A stretch of 64,000 bases of DNA from positions 310,001 to 374,000 of the forward strand of contig NZ_CP159814.1 of the NCBI RefSeq assembly GCF_047722505.1, given 5' to 3'. The notes under the pieces were generated by a model. The model was given only the letters and a program-made list of their open reading frames with translations, searched no databases and had not been told where the DNA came from. The stretch is from Pelagibacter sp047722505. GTDB lineage: Bacteria; Pseudomonadota; Alphaproteobacteria; Pelagibacterales; Pelagibacteraceae. The position numbers and the translations under genes were made by a program. Positions 50,440 to 58,332 of the stretch are shown piece after piece (within the stretch, counting starts at the first letter, position 1; every line of letters starts with the position of its first letter).

Positions 50440-51399
50440 ATGAACACTATACCAAGTATATCATCTCAAATTGATGAAAAAATAATCTTCAAAGTAATTG
50501 ATAAACACTTTAGTAGATTGGCACCATATTATTATAAATGGATAAACAGTTGGTTGATTGGAGCCTACGAAAATTTTGGAAATATAGATAAATATATAAT
50601 CTTAATTTACATAATTAACCAAGATTTTATATTCTTCAGAAAAAATGGGTTAATAGTTGATTATAACACATTCTATAAAGATAAAACATTAGAAGTAGCA
50701 AAAATTAATATCAGCAAAATTTCAAAAGATCTTCAAATACCAAAAGAGAGTGTAAGAAGAAAAGTTGAAGAACTAGAAAAAGCAGAGATAATTAAAAGAA
50801 AAGGTAAACAAATTTTTATAAATAGAGCAGCAATTCCTGTAGTTCAAGCAAATTTAACTTTGAAAAATATGAGTGTTTTATTGTGTGAGTTTAATAAAAT
50901 TCTTAAAGAAGAAGATATTGTTGAAGTAGCTTACCCAACTACAGAAATTTCAGATTCAATTAAAAAAAACTTTTCTTTTGTTTGGTATCAATTTTATAAA
51001 TTCTTATTCATATTTACTAAAAGATGTAGAAAATATGTTGGAGACTTAGAAACTTTTTGTATTGGACTTTTAGTTTTAGTTAACTCAGCTGATAACAAAA
51101 ACTTTAAAATAAAAGATTTAACTAGAAAAAAATATACGACTTCAATTCAAGGCTCTGATGATAGAGGAGTTAATACAATGTCTATTTCTGATGTAACAGG
51201 AATTCCAAGAATAACAGTTATTAGAAAATTAAAATATTTGATAAAAAGAAATATACTTCAAATTAATGAAAAGAAGTTGATTACTTTAAATATTTCAGGT
51301 GTTGCATTTGATGAAATTGAAGAATTACAAAATAAAAATATGAGATCTTTAAGTAATTTTATTTATAGAGCTTTTAATCAAATTAAAGTTATACGCTAA
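50440..51399 (+). CDS. Transcriptional regulator with two winged-helix domains
   Basis: This 319-aa protein carries two similar HTH segments: ISKDLQIPKESVRRKVEELEKAEII near residues 91-115 and ISDVTGIPRITVIRKLKYLIKRNIL near 247-271. Each is followed by a short wing (KGKQIFINR; EKKLITLN). They belong to the winged-helix group found in Crp/MarR-like regulators, but no cAMP or other ligand domain is evident. The N-terminal 85 residues are helical and aromatic-rich. Two matching direct repeats precede its start, echoing its two DNA-binding domains. The target pathway is unknown; candidates are the flanking genes. Confidence 0.7.
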   Translation: MNTIPSISSQIDEKIIFKVIDKHFSRLAPYYYKWINSWLIGAYENFGNIDKYIILIYIINQDFIFFRKNGLIVDYNTFYKDKTLEVAKINISKISKDLQIPKESVRRKVEELEKAEIIKRKGKQIFINRAAIPVVQANLTLKNMSVLLCEFNKILKEEDIVEVAYPTTEISDSIKKNFSFVWYQFYKFLFIFTKRCRKYVGDLETFCIGLLVLVNSADNKNFKIKDLTRKKYTTSIQGSDDRGVNTMSISDVTGIPRITVIRKLKYLIKRNILQINEKKLITLNISGVAFDEIEELQNKNMRSLSNFIYRAFNQIKVIR

Positions 51400-51419
51400 T
51401 TGTTTTTTCTCAAAATTAA

Positions 51420-51794
51420 CTAAGATAAATCAATAGCATTTTTTTTTAAAACTTCCATAGAAACAAGTTTTAAAGTTTTTTCATGAGTTCTTTTTAAATA
51501 TACAGGACAAGGTTTCCCAGCATCAGCAGCTCTTGCATACCAACTAGCACAAACACACCAACCATCTCCAGCTTTTAGTCCTGGAAATCCAAATTCAGGA
51601 TGAGGAGTTATTAAATCGTTACCAGCTTCTTTACACCATTCTAAGAATTCTGTTGTAACTTTTGCACAAACTGTATGAACGCCATGATCATTTTCATCAG
51701 TACTACAACATCCATCTCGGTGCCATCCTGTTAAAGGATCGTTAGAACATTCCTCTAGATCTTCACCTAGAACATTCTTTTGCTTGTCACTCAT
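51420..51794 (-). CDS. DUF2237-family protein
   Basis: This 124-aa protein matches DUF2237: NVLGEDLEECSNDPLTGWHRDGCCST, then DHGVHTVCAKVT, and the end GWCVCASWYARAADAGKPCPVYLKRTHEKTL. It is rich in Cys (nine), which suggests metal binding, but no function is known. It lies one base after hisI in the minus-strand order, so both are probably co-transcribed. Confidence 0.85.
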   Translation of the reverse strand: MSDKQKNVLGEDLEECSNDPLTGWHRDGCCSTDENDHGVHTVCAKVTTEFLEWCKEAGNDLITPHPEFGFPGLKAGDGWCVCASWYARAADAGKPCPVYLKRTHEKTLKLVSMEVLKKNAIDLS

Positions 51795-52262
51795 TTAAAT
51801 TTTTGTAGGATTGGGTTGACCTTTGTAGACAACTTCAGGATCAAAAGATTTTTCTTTCTCTTCAAATTTCATTTCAACTTCTCTACCATTTTCAATTGGA
51901 CCAAGTGGAATTGATCTATAAAAACATGATCGATAACCAACATGACAACTTGAACCATCACCAATATCAACAGTTAACCAAATTGAGTCTTGATCATCAT
52001 CAATTCTAATCTCAATTACTTTTTGAGTAAAGCCACTAGTTTTACCTTTATGCCAAATTTGTTGTCTAGATCTACTGAAATAATGAGCTTCTTTAGTCTC
52101 AATGGTTTTTTTAAAAGCTTCAACATTCATATAACCGTGCATCAAAACATCTTTAGTCTTTGAACACATTGTAATAACTGGAATTAACCCATCATTATCA
52201 AATTTTGGTGAAAGGAGTTTCCCCTCTTCAATTTCGACAATATTTTCTCTTTTTTTAAACAT
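51795..52262 (-). CDS. hisI: Phosphoribosyl-AMP cyclohydrolase
   Basis: The enzyme has HGYMNVEAFKKT, the SRSRQQIWHKG signature and the metal-binding VDIGDGSSCHVGYRSCFYR segment. It opens the purine ring of PR-AMP in histidine synthesis. The start at MFKKREN (52262) is preferred; an in-frame ATG seven codons upstream also exists. It is a monofunctional version, without the HisE domain. The usual Gln/Gly after the Asp is changed (VDIGDG for VDQxGx). Confidence 0.92.
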   Translation of the reverse strand: MFKKRENIVEIEEGKLLSPKFDNDGLIPVITMCSKTKDVLMHGYMNVEAFKKTIETKEAHYFSRSRQQIWHKGKTSGFTQKVIEIRIDDDQDSIWLTVDIGDGSSCHVGYRSCFYRSIPLGPIENGREVEMKFEEKEKSFDPEVVYKGQPNPTKI

Positions 52263-52325
52263 AAGTAGGTGATTATGTAGCATATTAAGAAATATATTAA
52301 ATATTTTAAAAACAATGATTTACTG

Positions 52326-52331
52326 TATAAA
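52326..52331 (+). promoter_or_regulatory. Candidate -10 for folE with almost no leader
   Basis: TATAAA lies eight bases before the folE ATG, with no purine-rich ribosome-binding site between. If transcription starts at the normal distance, the message is leaderless. This is similar to the soxB arrangement; chance is possible in AT-rich DNA. Confidence 0.35.
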
Positions 52332-52339
52332 CTTGCCTT

Positions 52340-52948
52340 ATGAAATTAGTAGAAGACACAGATAACAAAATTTTAGATACTAAAAAAGTTTCTGACAAAG
52401 AAGCTGAAGAGGCTTTTAAAACTATTTTAACTTGGATGGGTGAAGATCCTAACAGAGAAGGATTATTAGAAACTCCCAAAAGAGTAGTTAAAGCATACAA
52501 AGAATATTTTGGTGGGTATGCAGAAGATCCTAATAAAATTTTAAATAAAACTTTTGGAGACGTTGAGGGTTACAATGATATGGTTGTAGTAAAAAATGTT
52601 TCTGTGCAAAGTCACTGCGAACACCATATGGCTCCAATTATTGGTACAGCACAAGTTGCATACATTCCAAATGAGAGAGTTGTTGGCTTAAGTAAACTTG
52701 CAAGGGTTGTCGAGATTTTTTCAAAAAGATTACAGACACAAGAAAGACTAACGATGCAAATTGCTAAAACAATAATGGAATCTCTAGATGCAAAAGGTGT
52801 GGCTGTAACAATAGATTCAACACATCAATGCATGACTATGAGAGGTATTAAAAAAGAAACCGCAACAACAGTTACAAATTATTTCTTAGGACAATTTAAA
52901 GAAGACCTTAGTATTCAAAATAGATACTTAAGATTTATTAGTAAGTAA
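52340..52948 (+). CDS. folE: GTP cyclohydrolase I
   Basis: This 202-aa enzyme has zinc ligands in SVQSHCEHHMAPIIG and the Cys of HQCMTMRG, plus GLSKLARVVEIFSKRLQTQERL. It makes dihydroneopterin triphosphate, the first step towards folate, the carrier of the one-carbon units handled by many genes in this window. It is 20 bases upstream of acuI on the same strand. Confidence 0.96.
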   Translation: MKLVEDTDNKILDTKKVSDKEAEEAFKTILTWMGEDPNREGLLETPKRVVKAYKEYFGGYAEDPNKILNKTFGDVEGYNDMVVVKNVSVQSHCEHHMAPIIGTAQVAYIPNERVVGLSKLARVVEIFSKRLQTQERLTMQIAKTIMESLDAKGVAVTIDSTHQCMTMRGIKKETATTVTNYFLGQFKEDLSIQNRYLRFISK

Positions 52949-52955
52949 CTTTCCC

Positions 52956-52965
52956 AGGGAGGAGA
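52956..52965 (+). promoter_or_regulatory. Strong Shine-Dalgarno site for acuI
   Basis: AGGGAGGAGA precedes the acuI ATG by three bases at its end and contains a full GGAGG core. It is stronger than the ribosome-binding sites I see in most of this window and supports the ATG at 52969. Confidence 0.75.
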
Positions 52966-52968
52966 TCA

Positions 52969-53970
52969 ATGTCAGATAAATTTAAAGCACTAGTTATTAA
53001 TCAAGAAGGTGAAAATTTTACCCGAGAAGTAAAATCAATAGTTAAGTCATTTTTAAAACATGGTGATGTTACTGTTAAAGTAGATTATTCAGATTTAAAC
53101 TATAAAGATGGAATGATTTTGAAAAATGGTGGTCGTCTTGTTAAAGAATTTCCACATATTCCAGGCATAGATTTTTCTGGTACTGTTCTTGAAAGTGAAA
53201 ATCAAAAATTTAAAACTGGTGATGAAATAATTTTAACTGGATGGAGAGTTGGAGAAGCTTTTTTTGGTGGATACTCTCAGATAGCGAAAGTTAATGCCGA
53301 TTTTTTAGTTAAGAGACCTTCAAACCTAACTAGCAAACAGGCTATGATGTTAGGAACAGCTGGCTTTACATCTTTAATGAGTGCTTTTGCTATTCAAGCT
53401 AGAGAAGAAATTTTATTAGGCGATAAAGTAAATGATGTATTGGTTACTGGAGCTACCGGTGGGGTGGGAAGTGTAGCGGTAATGGCTCTTACTAAATTAG
53501 GATACAATGTAACAGCTGTTACAGGAAAAGATTCCAAAACAGATTATTTAAAATCGTTAGGAGCAAAAAATGTTGTTAATAGAGCTGATTTTGACAAAGA
53601 TCCAAGACCTATTGATAAAGGATTATGGGATGGTGTAGTTGATACAGTAGGAGGTAAAATTTTAGCTAATGCAATAGCTCAAACTAGATCAAATGGAATT
53701 ATAGCTGTTTGTGGTAATGCAAATAGCAATGAACTAAATACAAATTTATTACCATTCATGCTAAGGGGAATTAAAGTTTGGGGAATGGACTCAGCAAATT
53801 GTAGCATTAAAAGAAGAGAATTTATTTGGGCAGAAGCAGCAAAGCTTGTTGATTTTGAAGTTCTTGAAAAATCAATCTTAACTGTAAGTTTAGATGAATT
53901 GTTAGAAACATACCCAAAAATTTTAAAGGGTGAAATTTCAGGAAGAGTTTTGGTAGATTTAAATAAATAG
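52969..53970 (+). CDS. acuI: Acrylyl-CoA reductase-like MDR oxidoreductase
   Basis: This 333-aa zinc-free medium-chain reductase of the YhdH/AcuI group has DYSDLNYKDGMIL, PGIDFSGTV, ILTGWRVGEAFFGGYSQ and NADPH motif VTGATGGVGSVAV near 151-163. AcuI reduces acryloyl-CoA to propionyl-CoA, removing the toxic product of DMSP cleavage. DddK, encoded 42 kb away, is a likely source of acrylate. A LysR gene starts on the base after its stop. Quinone-reductase activity is the generic alternative. Confidence 0.85.
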   Translation: MSDKFKALVINQEGENFTREVKSIVKSFLKHGDVTVKVDYSDLNYKDGMILKNGGRLVKEFPHIPGIDFSGTVLESENQKFKTGDEIILTGWRVGEAFFGGYSQIAKVNADFLVKRPSNLTSKQAMMLGTAGFTSLMSAFAIQAREEILLGDKVNDVLVTGATGGVGSVAVMALTKLGYNVTAVTGKDSKTDYLKSLGAKNVVNRADFDKDPRPIDKGLWDGVVDTVGGKILANAIAQTRSNGIIAVCGNANSNELNTNLLPFMLRGIKVWGMDSANCSIKRREFIWAEAAKLVDFEVLEKSILTVSLDELLETYPKILKGEISGRVLVDLNK

Positions 53971-54858
53971 ATGGATTGGGATAAATTAAAAATATTCCAC
54001 GCAGTTGCAGAAGCAGGTAGTTTTACTAACGCAACAATAAACTTAAATTTAAGTCAATCAGCAATAAGCAGACAAATTCAATCATTAGAACTGGATCTTA
54101 AAGTACAACTCTTTGAAAGACACGCAAGAGGTCTTACTTTAACTGAAAATGGTGAATATTTATTTAAAACAGCTCACGATGTAATTAGTAAATTAAAAGA
54201 AGTTGAATCTACATTGGGTGATCAAAAAAATAAACCAAGTGGTAAATTAACAATTACAACTGTTAGAAGTTTTGGTACTCACTGGTTAACACCTCGTATC
54301 CAAGAGTTTATGACTTTAAACCCTGAAATAGAAATTGAATTAATTTTTGATGATAAGGAGTTAGATTTAAGTACTCGACAAGCAGATATAGGTATTTTCA
54401 TGAGAAGACCTAAGCAGCTTAATTATATCCAAAAAAAATTAGTAGATATTAAATATTATATTTATGGATCTAATAAATATTTAGAAAAATATGGAATGCC
54501 CAAAACAATCTCAGATCTAAATAAACATAAACTCATTTCATTTGGTAAAGGAGCACCATCTCCCGTCTACGATCCAGATTGGGCTTTAAAACTTGGAATT
54601 AAAGATGCTAAAAAAAGAAAACCAATAATGAAAGTTAATAGTGTTATGGGTTTACTTTTAGCCGTTGAAGCTGGTGTAGGTCTTGCAGCACTTCCTGAAT
54701 ATTTAGTTTCAAATTCAAACAACGTAATAAAGGTTCTTCCTAATTCAGAGGGTCCTATAACAGAGGCTCACTTTGTTTATCCACAATCATTGAAAAATAC
54801 AGCTAGAATAACTGCTTTTAGAAACTTTTTATTTAGTAAAATAGGTGACTGGAAGTAG
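53971..54858 (+). CDS. LysR-family transcriptional regulator
   Basis: This 295-aa protein has an N-terminal HTH (WDKLKIFHAVAEAGSFTNATINLNLSQSAISRQIQSLE) and a C-terminal effector domain (about 90-290), with the GcvA-like VGLAALPEYLV segment. It starts immediately after acuI, without an intergenic base, so it is co-transcribed. Control of acuI or of acrylate/propionate metabolism is plausible but not shown. Confidence 0.9.
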   Translation: MDWDKLKIFHAVAEAGSFTNATINLNLSQSAISRQIQSLELDLKVQLFERHARGLTLTENGEYLFKTAHDVISKLKEVESTLGDQKNKPSGKLTITTVRSFGTHWLTPRIQEFMTLNPEIEIELIFDDKELDLSTRQADIGIFMRRPKQLNYIQKKLVDIKYYIYGSNKYLEKYGMPKTISDLNKHKLISFGKGAPSPVYDPDWALKLGIKDAKKRKPIMKVNSVMGLLLAVEAGVGLAALPEYLVSNSNNVIKVLPNSEGPITEAHFVYPQSLKNTARITAFRNFLFSKIGDWK

Positions 54859-54859
54859 T

Positions 54860-56293
54860 CTATTTACTTTTATCGTTAACATAAACTGAAACTCCCCTAG
54901 AATTAATATCTACATCAAATTTTTTATGTAATGGTGGAAATGCTCGTTGTGAACAGTCTAACCTATCACAAGTTCTACAAGAAACACCAATAGGAATTTC
55001 AGTTTTCTTATCTGAGATATCTAAATTTTCTGTGTACACAAATTGTTTTGCATATTTTGCTTCACAACCTAAACCAATTGATAAAATACTTTTTGATAAA
55101 CCATATCGACCAACACCTTTTTCAACAGTTCTTGCAATACATACATATTTTTCACCGTTAGTCATTTTACTTACTGCTGCTTGAATTACACCAGGCCTTG
55201 TAAAGGCTGAATAGACATTCCACCTAGGGCAAGCACCACCATATCTTGGTATTTCAATACCAGAAAGTGAAAAACGTTTGGAAATATTTCCTGCAATATC
55301 AGTTCTCAACATATGAAAAGGTATTCCTGGTAATTTAGGATCTTGAAGGCAAGTCACCCTATGAGCAACTTGTTCAAATGAAGTTGCAAAAGTATTTTGC
55401 AAAAGTTCTAAATCATATTTTAGCTTTTTAGATTCTAAATGAAATAATTTATAAGGCATTAAGATTGCAGCACCACAATAATTTAATAGAGCAACTTGAG
55501 TTAATCTTTTTGATTCTTCTGATGGAAAATTAAAATTAGATAGATATTGATTGATTTCTTTTGATGCACCTTCTTGTGCTATTTGAGAGGCTGCATGTAA
55601 TTTTTTTGTCTCGAGTGTATTATAATCACTTAATAAAAGTTCCCCCTTTTTTTTATTAAAAATTTTTGAAAATGGTTTGCCATCTTCAGGAATAATATCT
55701 TTAACTGTTATAGAATATTCTTTTTTCAAATATTCACATAATGCAATATATCTAGTTCTATTGTTAACTTGAATTTTTTCAAAAACTTTATTTGCAAACT
55801 CTTCTAATTTTGGAAAATAGTTTTTATTTTCTTGAAGAAAATCAGATATTACTTCGCCAGGAAATGAATTTTTTCTATTATCAACTATTTTGCCAGATAG
55901 TTTTTCTATCTTATTTATTAATTCATGATCTTTTTTTTTAAGAATATCTCCCAACCTAACAAGAGCTCTACCAATTTTTGGATTTGTCCCTACTAAATCT
56001 TTAACTTCGGGTCCGAGTATATCTAAATCTTCGAATAATTTATCATCTAGTATTTCTGAAATAGTATTTTCTAGATTGATATCTGACTTTGTTGTTAAAT
56101 CAGAAAGTTGAATATTCAATTTTTCACAAACTTTAAGTAATAAATCACCATCTATTTTTCTTTTACCACTCTCGATTAAATTTAAATAACTAGGTGATAT
56201 CTCAAGTTCCTCAGCAAGTTTATTGGCTTGTAAACCTAGCTGTCTTCTAAAAGCCTTTATTTTTGGTCCTATTTTAAGATCTAATTGACTCAT
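54860..56293 (-). CDS. ScfR/RamB-type XRE regulator
   Basis: This 477-aa regulator has an N-terminal XRE helix-turn-helix (about 9-65: IKAFRRQLGLQANKLAEELEISPSYLNLIESGKRKI). The long C-terminal region contains the ImmA/IrrE-like and DUF2083-like parts: IPFHMLRTDIAGNISKRFS, GGACPRWNVY and the final Cys cluster SCRTCDRLDCSQRAFPP. This is the layout of regulators of short-chain acyl-CoA and glyoxylate metabolism. It is divergent from isocitrate lyase, which RamB controls in actinobacteria. The intergenic palindrome is a likely operator. Confidence 0.85.
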   Translation of the reverse strand: MSQLDLKIGPKIKAFRRQLGLQANKLAEELEISPSYLNLIESGKRKIDGDLLLKVCEKLNIQLSDLTTKSDINLENTISEILDDKLFEDLDILGPEVKDLVGTNPKIGRALVRLGDILKKKDHELINKIEKLSGKIVDNRKNSFPGEVISDFLQENKNYFPKLEEFANKVFEKIQVNNRTRYIALCEYLKKEYSITVKDIIPEDGKPFSKIFNKKKGELLLSDYNTLETKKLHAASQIAQEGASKEINQYLSNFNFPSEESKRLTQVALLNYCGAAILMPYKLFHLESKKLKYDLELLQNTFATSFEQVAHRVTCLQDPKLPGIPFHMLRTDIAGNISKRFSLSGIEIPRYGGACPRWNVYSAFTRPGVIQAAVSKMTNGEKYVCIARTVEKGVGRYGLSKSILSIGLGCEAKYAKQFVYTENLDISDKKTEIPIGVSCRTCDRLDCSQRAFPPLHKKFDVDINSRGVSVYVNDKSK

Positions 56294-56301
56294 ATTGTTA
56301 A

Positions 56302-56309
56302 TTTGTAAA
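56302..56309. promoter_or_regulatory. TTTGTAAA half-site beside the ScfR palindrome
   Basis: TTTGTAAA stands directly next to the 24-bp palindrome and repeats its arm. It resembles the TTTGCAAA-type element I recall for RamB/ScfR proteins, with C changed to T. Confidence 0.5.
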
Positions 56310-56333
56310 TTTTGTAAATTATAATTTACAAAA
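56310..56333. promoter_or_regulatory. Perfect 24-bp palindrome, likely ScfR operator
   Basis: The 24 bases read the same on both strands, with half-site TTTTGTAAATTA. It starts 17 bases upstream of the ScfR-like ATG and lies between this gene and the small ORF/aceA unit. Position and symmetry make it a strong candidate for autoregulation and control of the glyoxylate shunt. Confidence 0.7.
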
Positions 56334-56382
56334 AGTTTCTTTGTTTTACAAGGTTTTTAAAGAATTTAATGGATTTAGTAAA

Positions 56383-56397
56383 TTTTGTAAATTATAA
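56383..56397. promoter_or_regulatory. Additional half-operator upstream of the small acidic ORF
   Basis: TTTTGTAAATTATAA copies 15 bases of the palindrome and ends seven bases before the ATG at 56405. It would allow ScfR to act on the aceA-side promoter as well. It also argues that 56405, not the in-frame ATG at 56369, is the true start. Confidence 0.55.
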
Positions 56398-56404
56398 AGG
56401 TTTT

Positions 56405-56569
56405 ATGGAAAATAAAAACAATAAAAACCAAGAAAATCAGTCTCGTATCACGAATGAAGAAGATCATACTCAAAACAGCCAGTCTGGTATTTACTTGAGA
56501 GATGATCATTGTGATTGGGGTTCAAGCGGCATGAATGAATTCACTAACGAGTTTAGTGAAGACAAGTAA
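56405..56569 (+). CDS. Small acidic, Asn-rich protein
   Basis: This 54-aa protein (MENKNNKNQENQ...) is very polar, with DDHCDWGSSGMNEFTNEFSEDK at its end and a single Cys. The start was set at 56405 because the longer version would translate through an operator copy. It sits between the ScfR-like regulator and aceA, 51 bases before aceA. I do not recognise the family; a small regulator or cofactor of the glyoxylate branch is possible. Confidence 0.5.
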   Translation: MENKNNKNQENQSRITNEEDHTQNSQSGIYLRDDHCDWGSSGMNEFTNEFSEDK

Positions 56570-56620
56570 GCCTCTTAAAATCTAATTTTCTTAACTACAT
56601 AACCTAGAAAGATCCCACTC

Positions 56621-57898
56621 ATGAGCTCAGAAGCTAAAGTTTCATACCACTTAAAAAGATTTGCTGGAATTAAAAGAGATTATACGCCTGAAGAAGTTGA
56701 GAGACTTAGAGGTTCAATAAAAATAGAATATTCGATGTGCAAACATCAATCAAAAAAATTATGGGATTTATTAAATTCTGAAAATTATATTAATACATTA
56801 GGATCATTATCTGGAAATCATGCAATTCAACATGCAAAAGCTGGGTTAAAAGCAATTTACTTGAGTGGATGGCAAGTAGCAGCTGATGCAAATACAGCTG
56901 GCGAAATGTATCCTGACCAATCTTTATATCCATATGATAGTGCTCCAAAATTAGTTGAGTCGATGAACAACGCTTTAATTAGAGCCGATCAAATTCAACA
57001 TATGGAAATTAATGATGGTGATATGAAATCAAAAGATAGAACAGACTATATGTTACCTATCATTGCAGATGGAGAAGCAGGTTTTGGTGGACCGTTAAAT
57101 GTTTTTGAATTAGCAAAAAAATTTATTAAAGCAGGTGCAGCTGGAGTTCACTTCGAAGATCAATTAGCAAGTGAAAAAAAATGTGGTCATATGGGTGGAA
57201 AAGTTTTAGTTCCAACTGGTACAATGATCAAAAATTTAAAAGCTGCAAGACTTGCCGCAGATATTGCAGATGTACCATTAATAATTTTAGCTAGAACAGA
57301 TGCAAATGCAGCAAAGCTAATTACTAATGATCATGATGAAAATGATAAACCTTTTTTAACTGGTGAAAGATCACCAGAGGGTTTTTATTATGTTAAACAA
57401 GGAATTGAACAGGCTATTTCAAGAGGTTTAGCTTATGCTCCTTATTCAGATTTAATTTGGTGCGAAACAGCAACACCTAACTTAGAAGAAGCAAAAAAGT
57501 TTGCTGATGCAATTCATGAAAAGTTTCCTGGTAAATTATTAGCTTACAACTGTTCTCCCTCGTTCAATTGGAAGAAGCATTTATCAGATGCTGAGATTGC
57601 AACATTTCAGCAAAAAATTAGTGAGATGGGTTATAAGTTTCAGTTTATTACACTTGCAGGATTTCATACACAAAACATTGCAATTTTTGAACTTGCAGAA
57701 AAATATAAAACTGAAGGAATGACAGCTTACTCTAAAATACAAGAGCTTGAATTTGCTAGAGAAAAAGATGGTTATACAAGTGTTAAACACCAACGAGAAG
57801 TTGGAACATCTTACTTTGATGCAGTTTCAAATACCATAAGTAGTGGAAAAAGTTCTACTACTGCAATGGAAGGTTCTACAGAATCTGAACAATTTTAA
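56621..57898 (+). CDS. aceA: Isocitrate lyase
   Basis: This 425-aa enzyme has the catalytic KKCGH at 186-190 (Cys188), IIADGEAGFGGPLN and the C-terminal IGH-type region ending EGSTESEQF. It splits isocitrate to succinate and glyoxylate, the first step of the glyoxylate bypass for growth on two-carbon units. Acetyl-CoA and glyoxylate also link to the betaine-derived glycine metabolism. The divergent ScfR-like gene is its probable regulator. Confidence 0.96.
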   Translation: MSSEAKVSYHLKRFAGIKRDYTPEEVERLRGSIKIEYSMCKHQSKKLWDLLNSENYINTLGSLSGNHAIQHAKAGLKAIYLSGWQVAADANTAGEMYPDQSLYPYDSAPKLVESMNNALIRADQIQHMEINDGDMKSKDRTDYMLPIIADGEAGFGGPLNVFELAKKFIKAGAAGVHFEDQLASEKKCGHMGGKVLVPTGTMIKNLKAARLAADIADVPLIILARTDANAAKLITNDHDENDKPFLTGERSPEGFYYVKQGIEQAISRGLAYAPYSDLIWCETATPNLEEAKKFADAIHEKFPGKLLAYNCSPSFNWKKHLSDAEIATFQQKISEMGYKFQFITLAGFHTQNIAIFELAEKYKTEGMTAYSKIQELEFAREKDGYTSVKHQREVGTSYFDAVSNTISSGKSSTTAMEGSTESEQF

Positions 57899-57939
57899 TT
57901 AGTCTTTAATAAGCTTTCTAAATATGATTAAATATTTAG

Positions 57940-58233
57940 ATGCTTATAAGTAGTTTACTTCTAATTATTCTTTATTTTTCTCACAGATATATTGTTGCTT
58001 GGATAATATTCTACAATAATCAAGATGACCGTTTTGGTAGCTCTATATGGCGTTGGTCATATGATTATCAAGTAATTGGAGAAAGAGACGTTTCAGATCT
58101 TGATGACAAGCCTTTTGTAAGAAAAAGAAGAGTTAGAAACCGCACTGTTTCAATAATGTACTGCAATTTCTTTCTAGGGTTCTTTGTATTCATGTCTTTT
58201 TTAAGTAACTTACTTATACTGATTTTGAAGTAA
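57940..58233 (+). CDS. Small membrane protein of unknown function
   Basis: This 97-aa protein has two hydrophobic segments (about 1-21 and 73-96) flanking a charged cytoplasmic or periplasmic loop rich in Asp and Arg (ERDVSDLDDKPFVRKRRVRNR). I do not recognise it. It ends 25 bases before the Fur-like box of the iron-binding protein gene. Confidence 0.6.
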   Translation: MLISSLLLIILYFSHRYIVAWIIFYNNQDDRFGSSIWRWSYDYQVIGERDVSDLDDKPFVRKRRVRNRTVSIMYCNFFLGFFVFMSFLSNLLILILK

Positions 58234-58258
58234 GTAATTATTTTAGTGCGACACTTAA

Positions 58259-58279
58259 TGCGATTGATAATCATTCGCA
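58259..58279. promoter_or_regulatory. Fur-like box upstream of the iron-binding protein gene
   Basis: A 21-base interrupted palindrome with TGCGA and TCGCA outer arms and a GATAATC centre matches its reverse complement at 18 of 21 positions. The GATAATCATT core is typical of alphaproteobacterial Fur/Mur sites. It lies 53 bases before the ATG of an iron transporter gene, a natural place for iron-dependent repression. Confidence 0.7.
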
Positions 58280-58332
58280 ATGTTAATAATAAGCATTCTA
58301 ATCTAAATAAATTAACAATTAAGGGAATAATA

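Noticed and set aside
58246..58332. Upstream extension of the iron-binding protein
   Set aside because: The longer frame starts inside the Fur-like box region and would bury the signal peptide; the start at 58333 has a proper ribosome-binding site.
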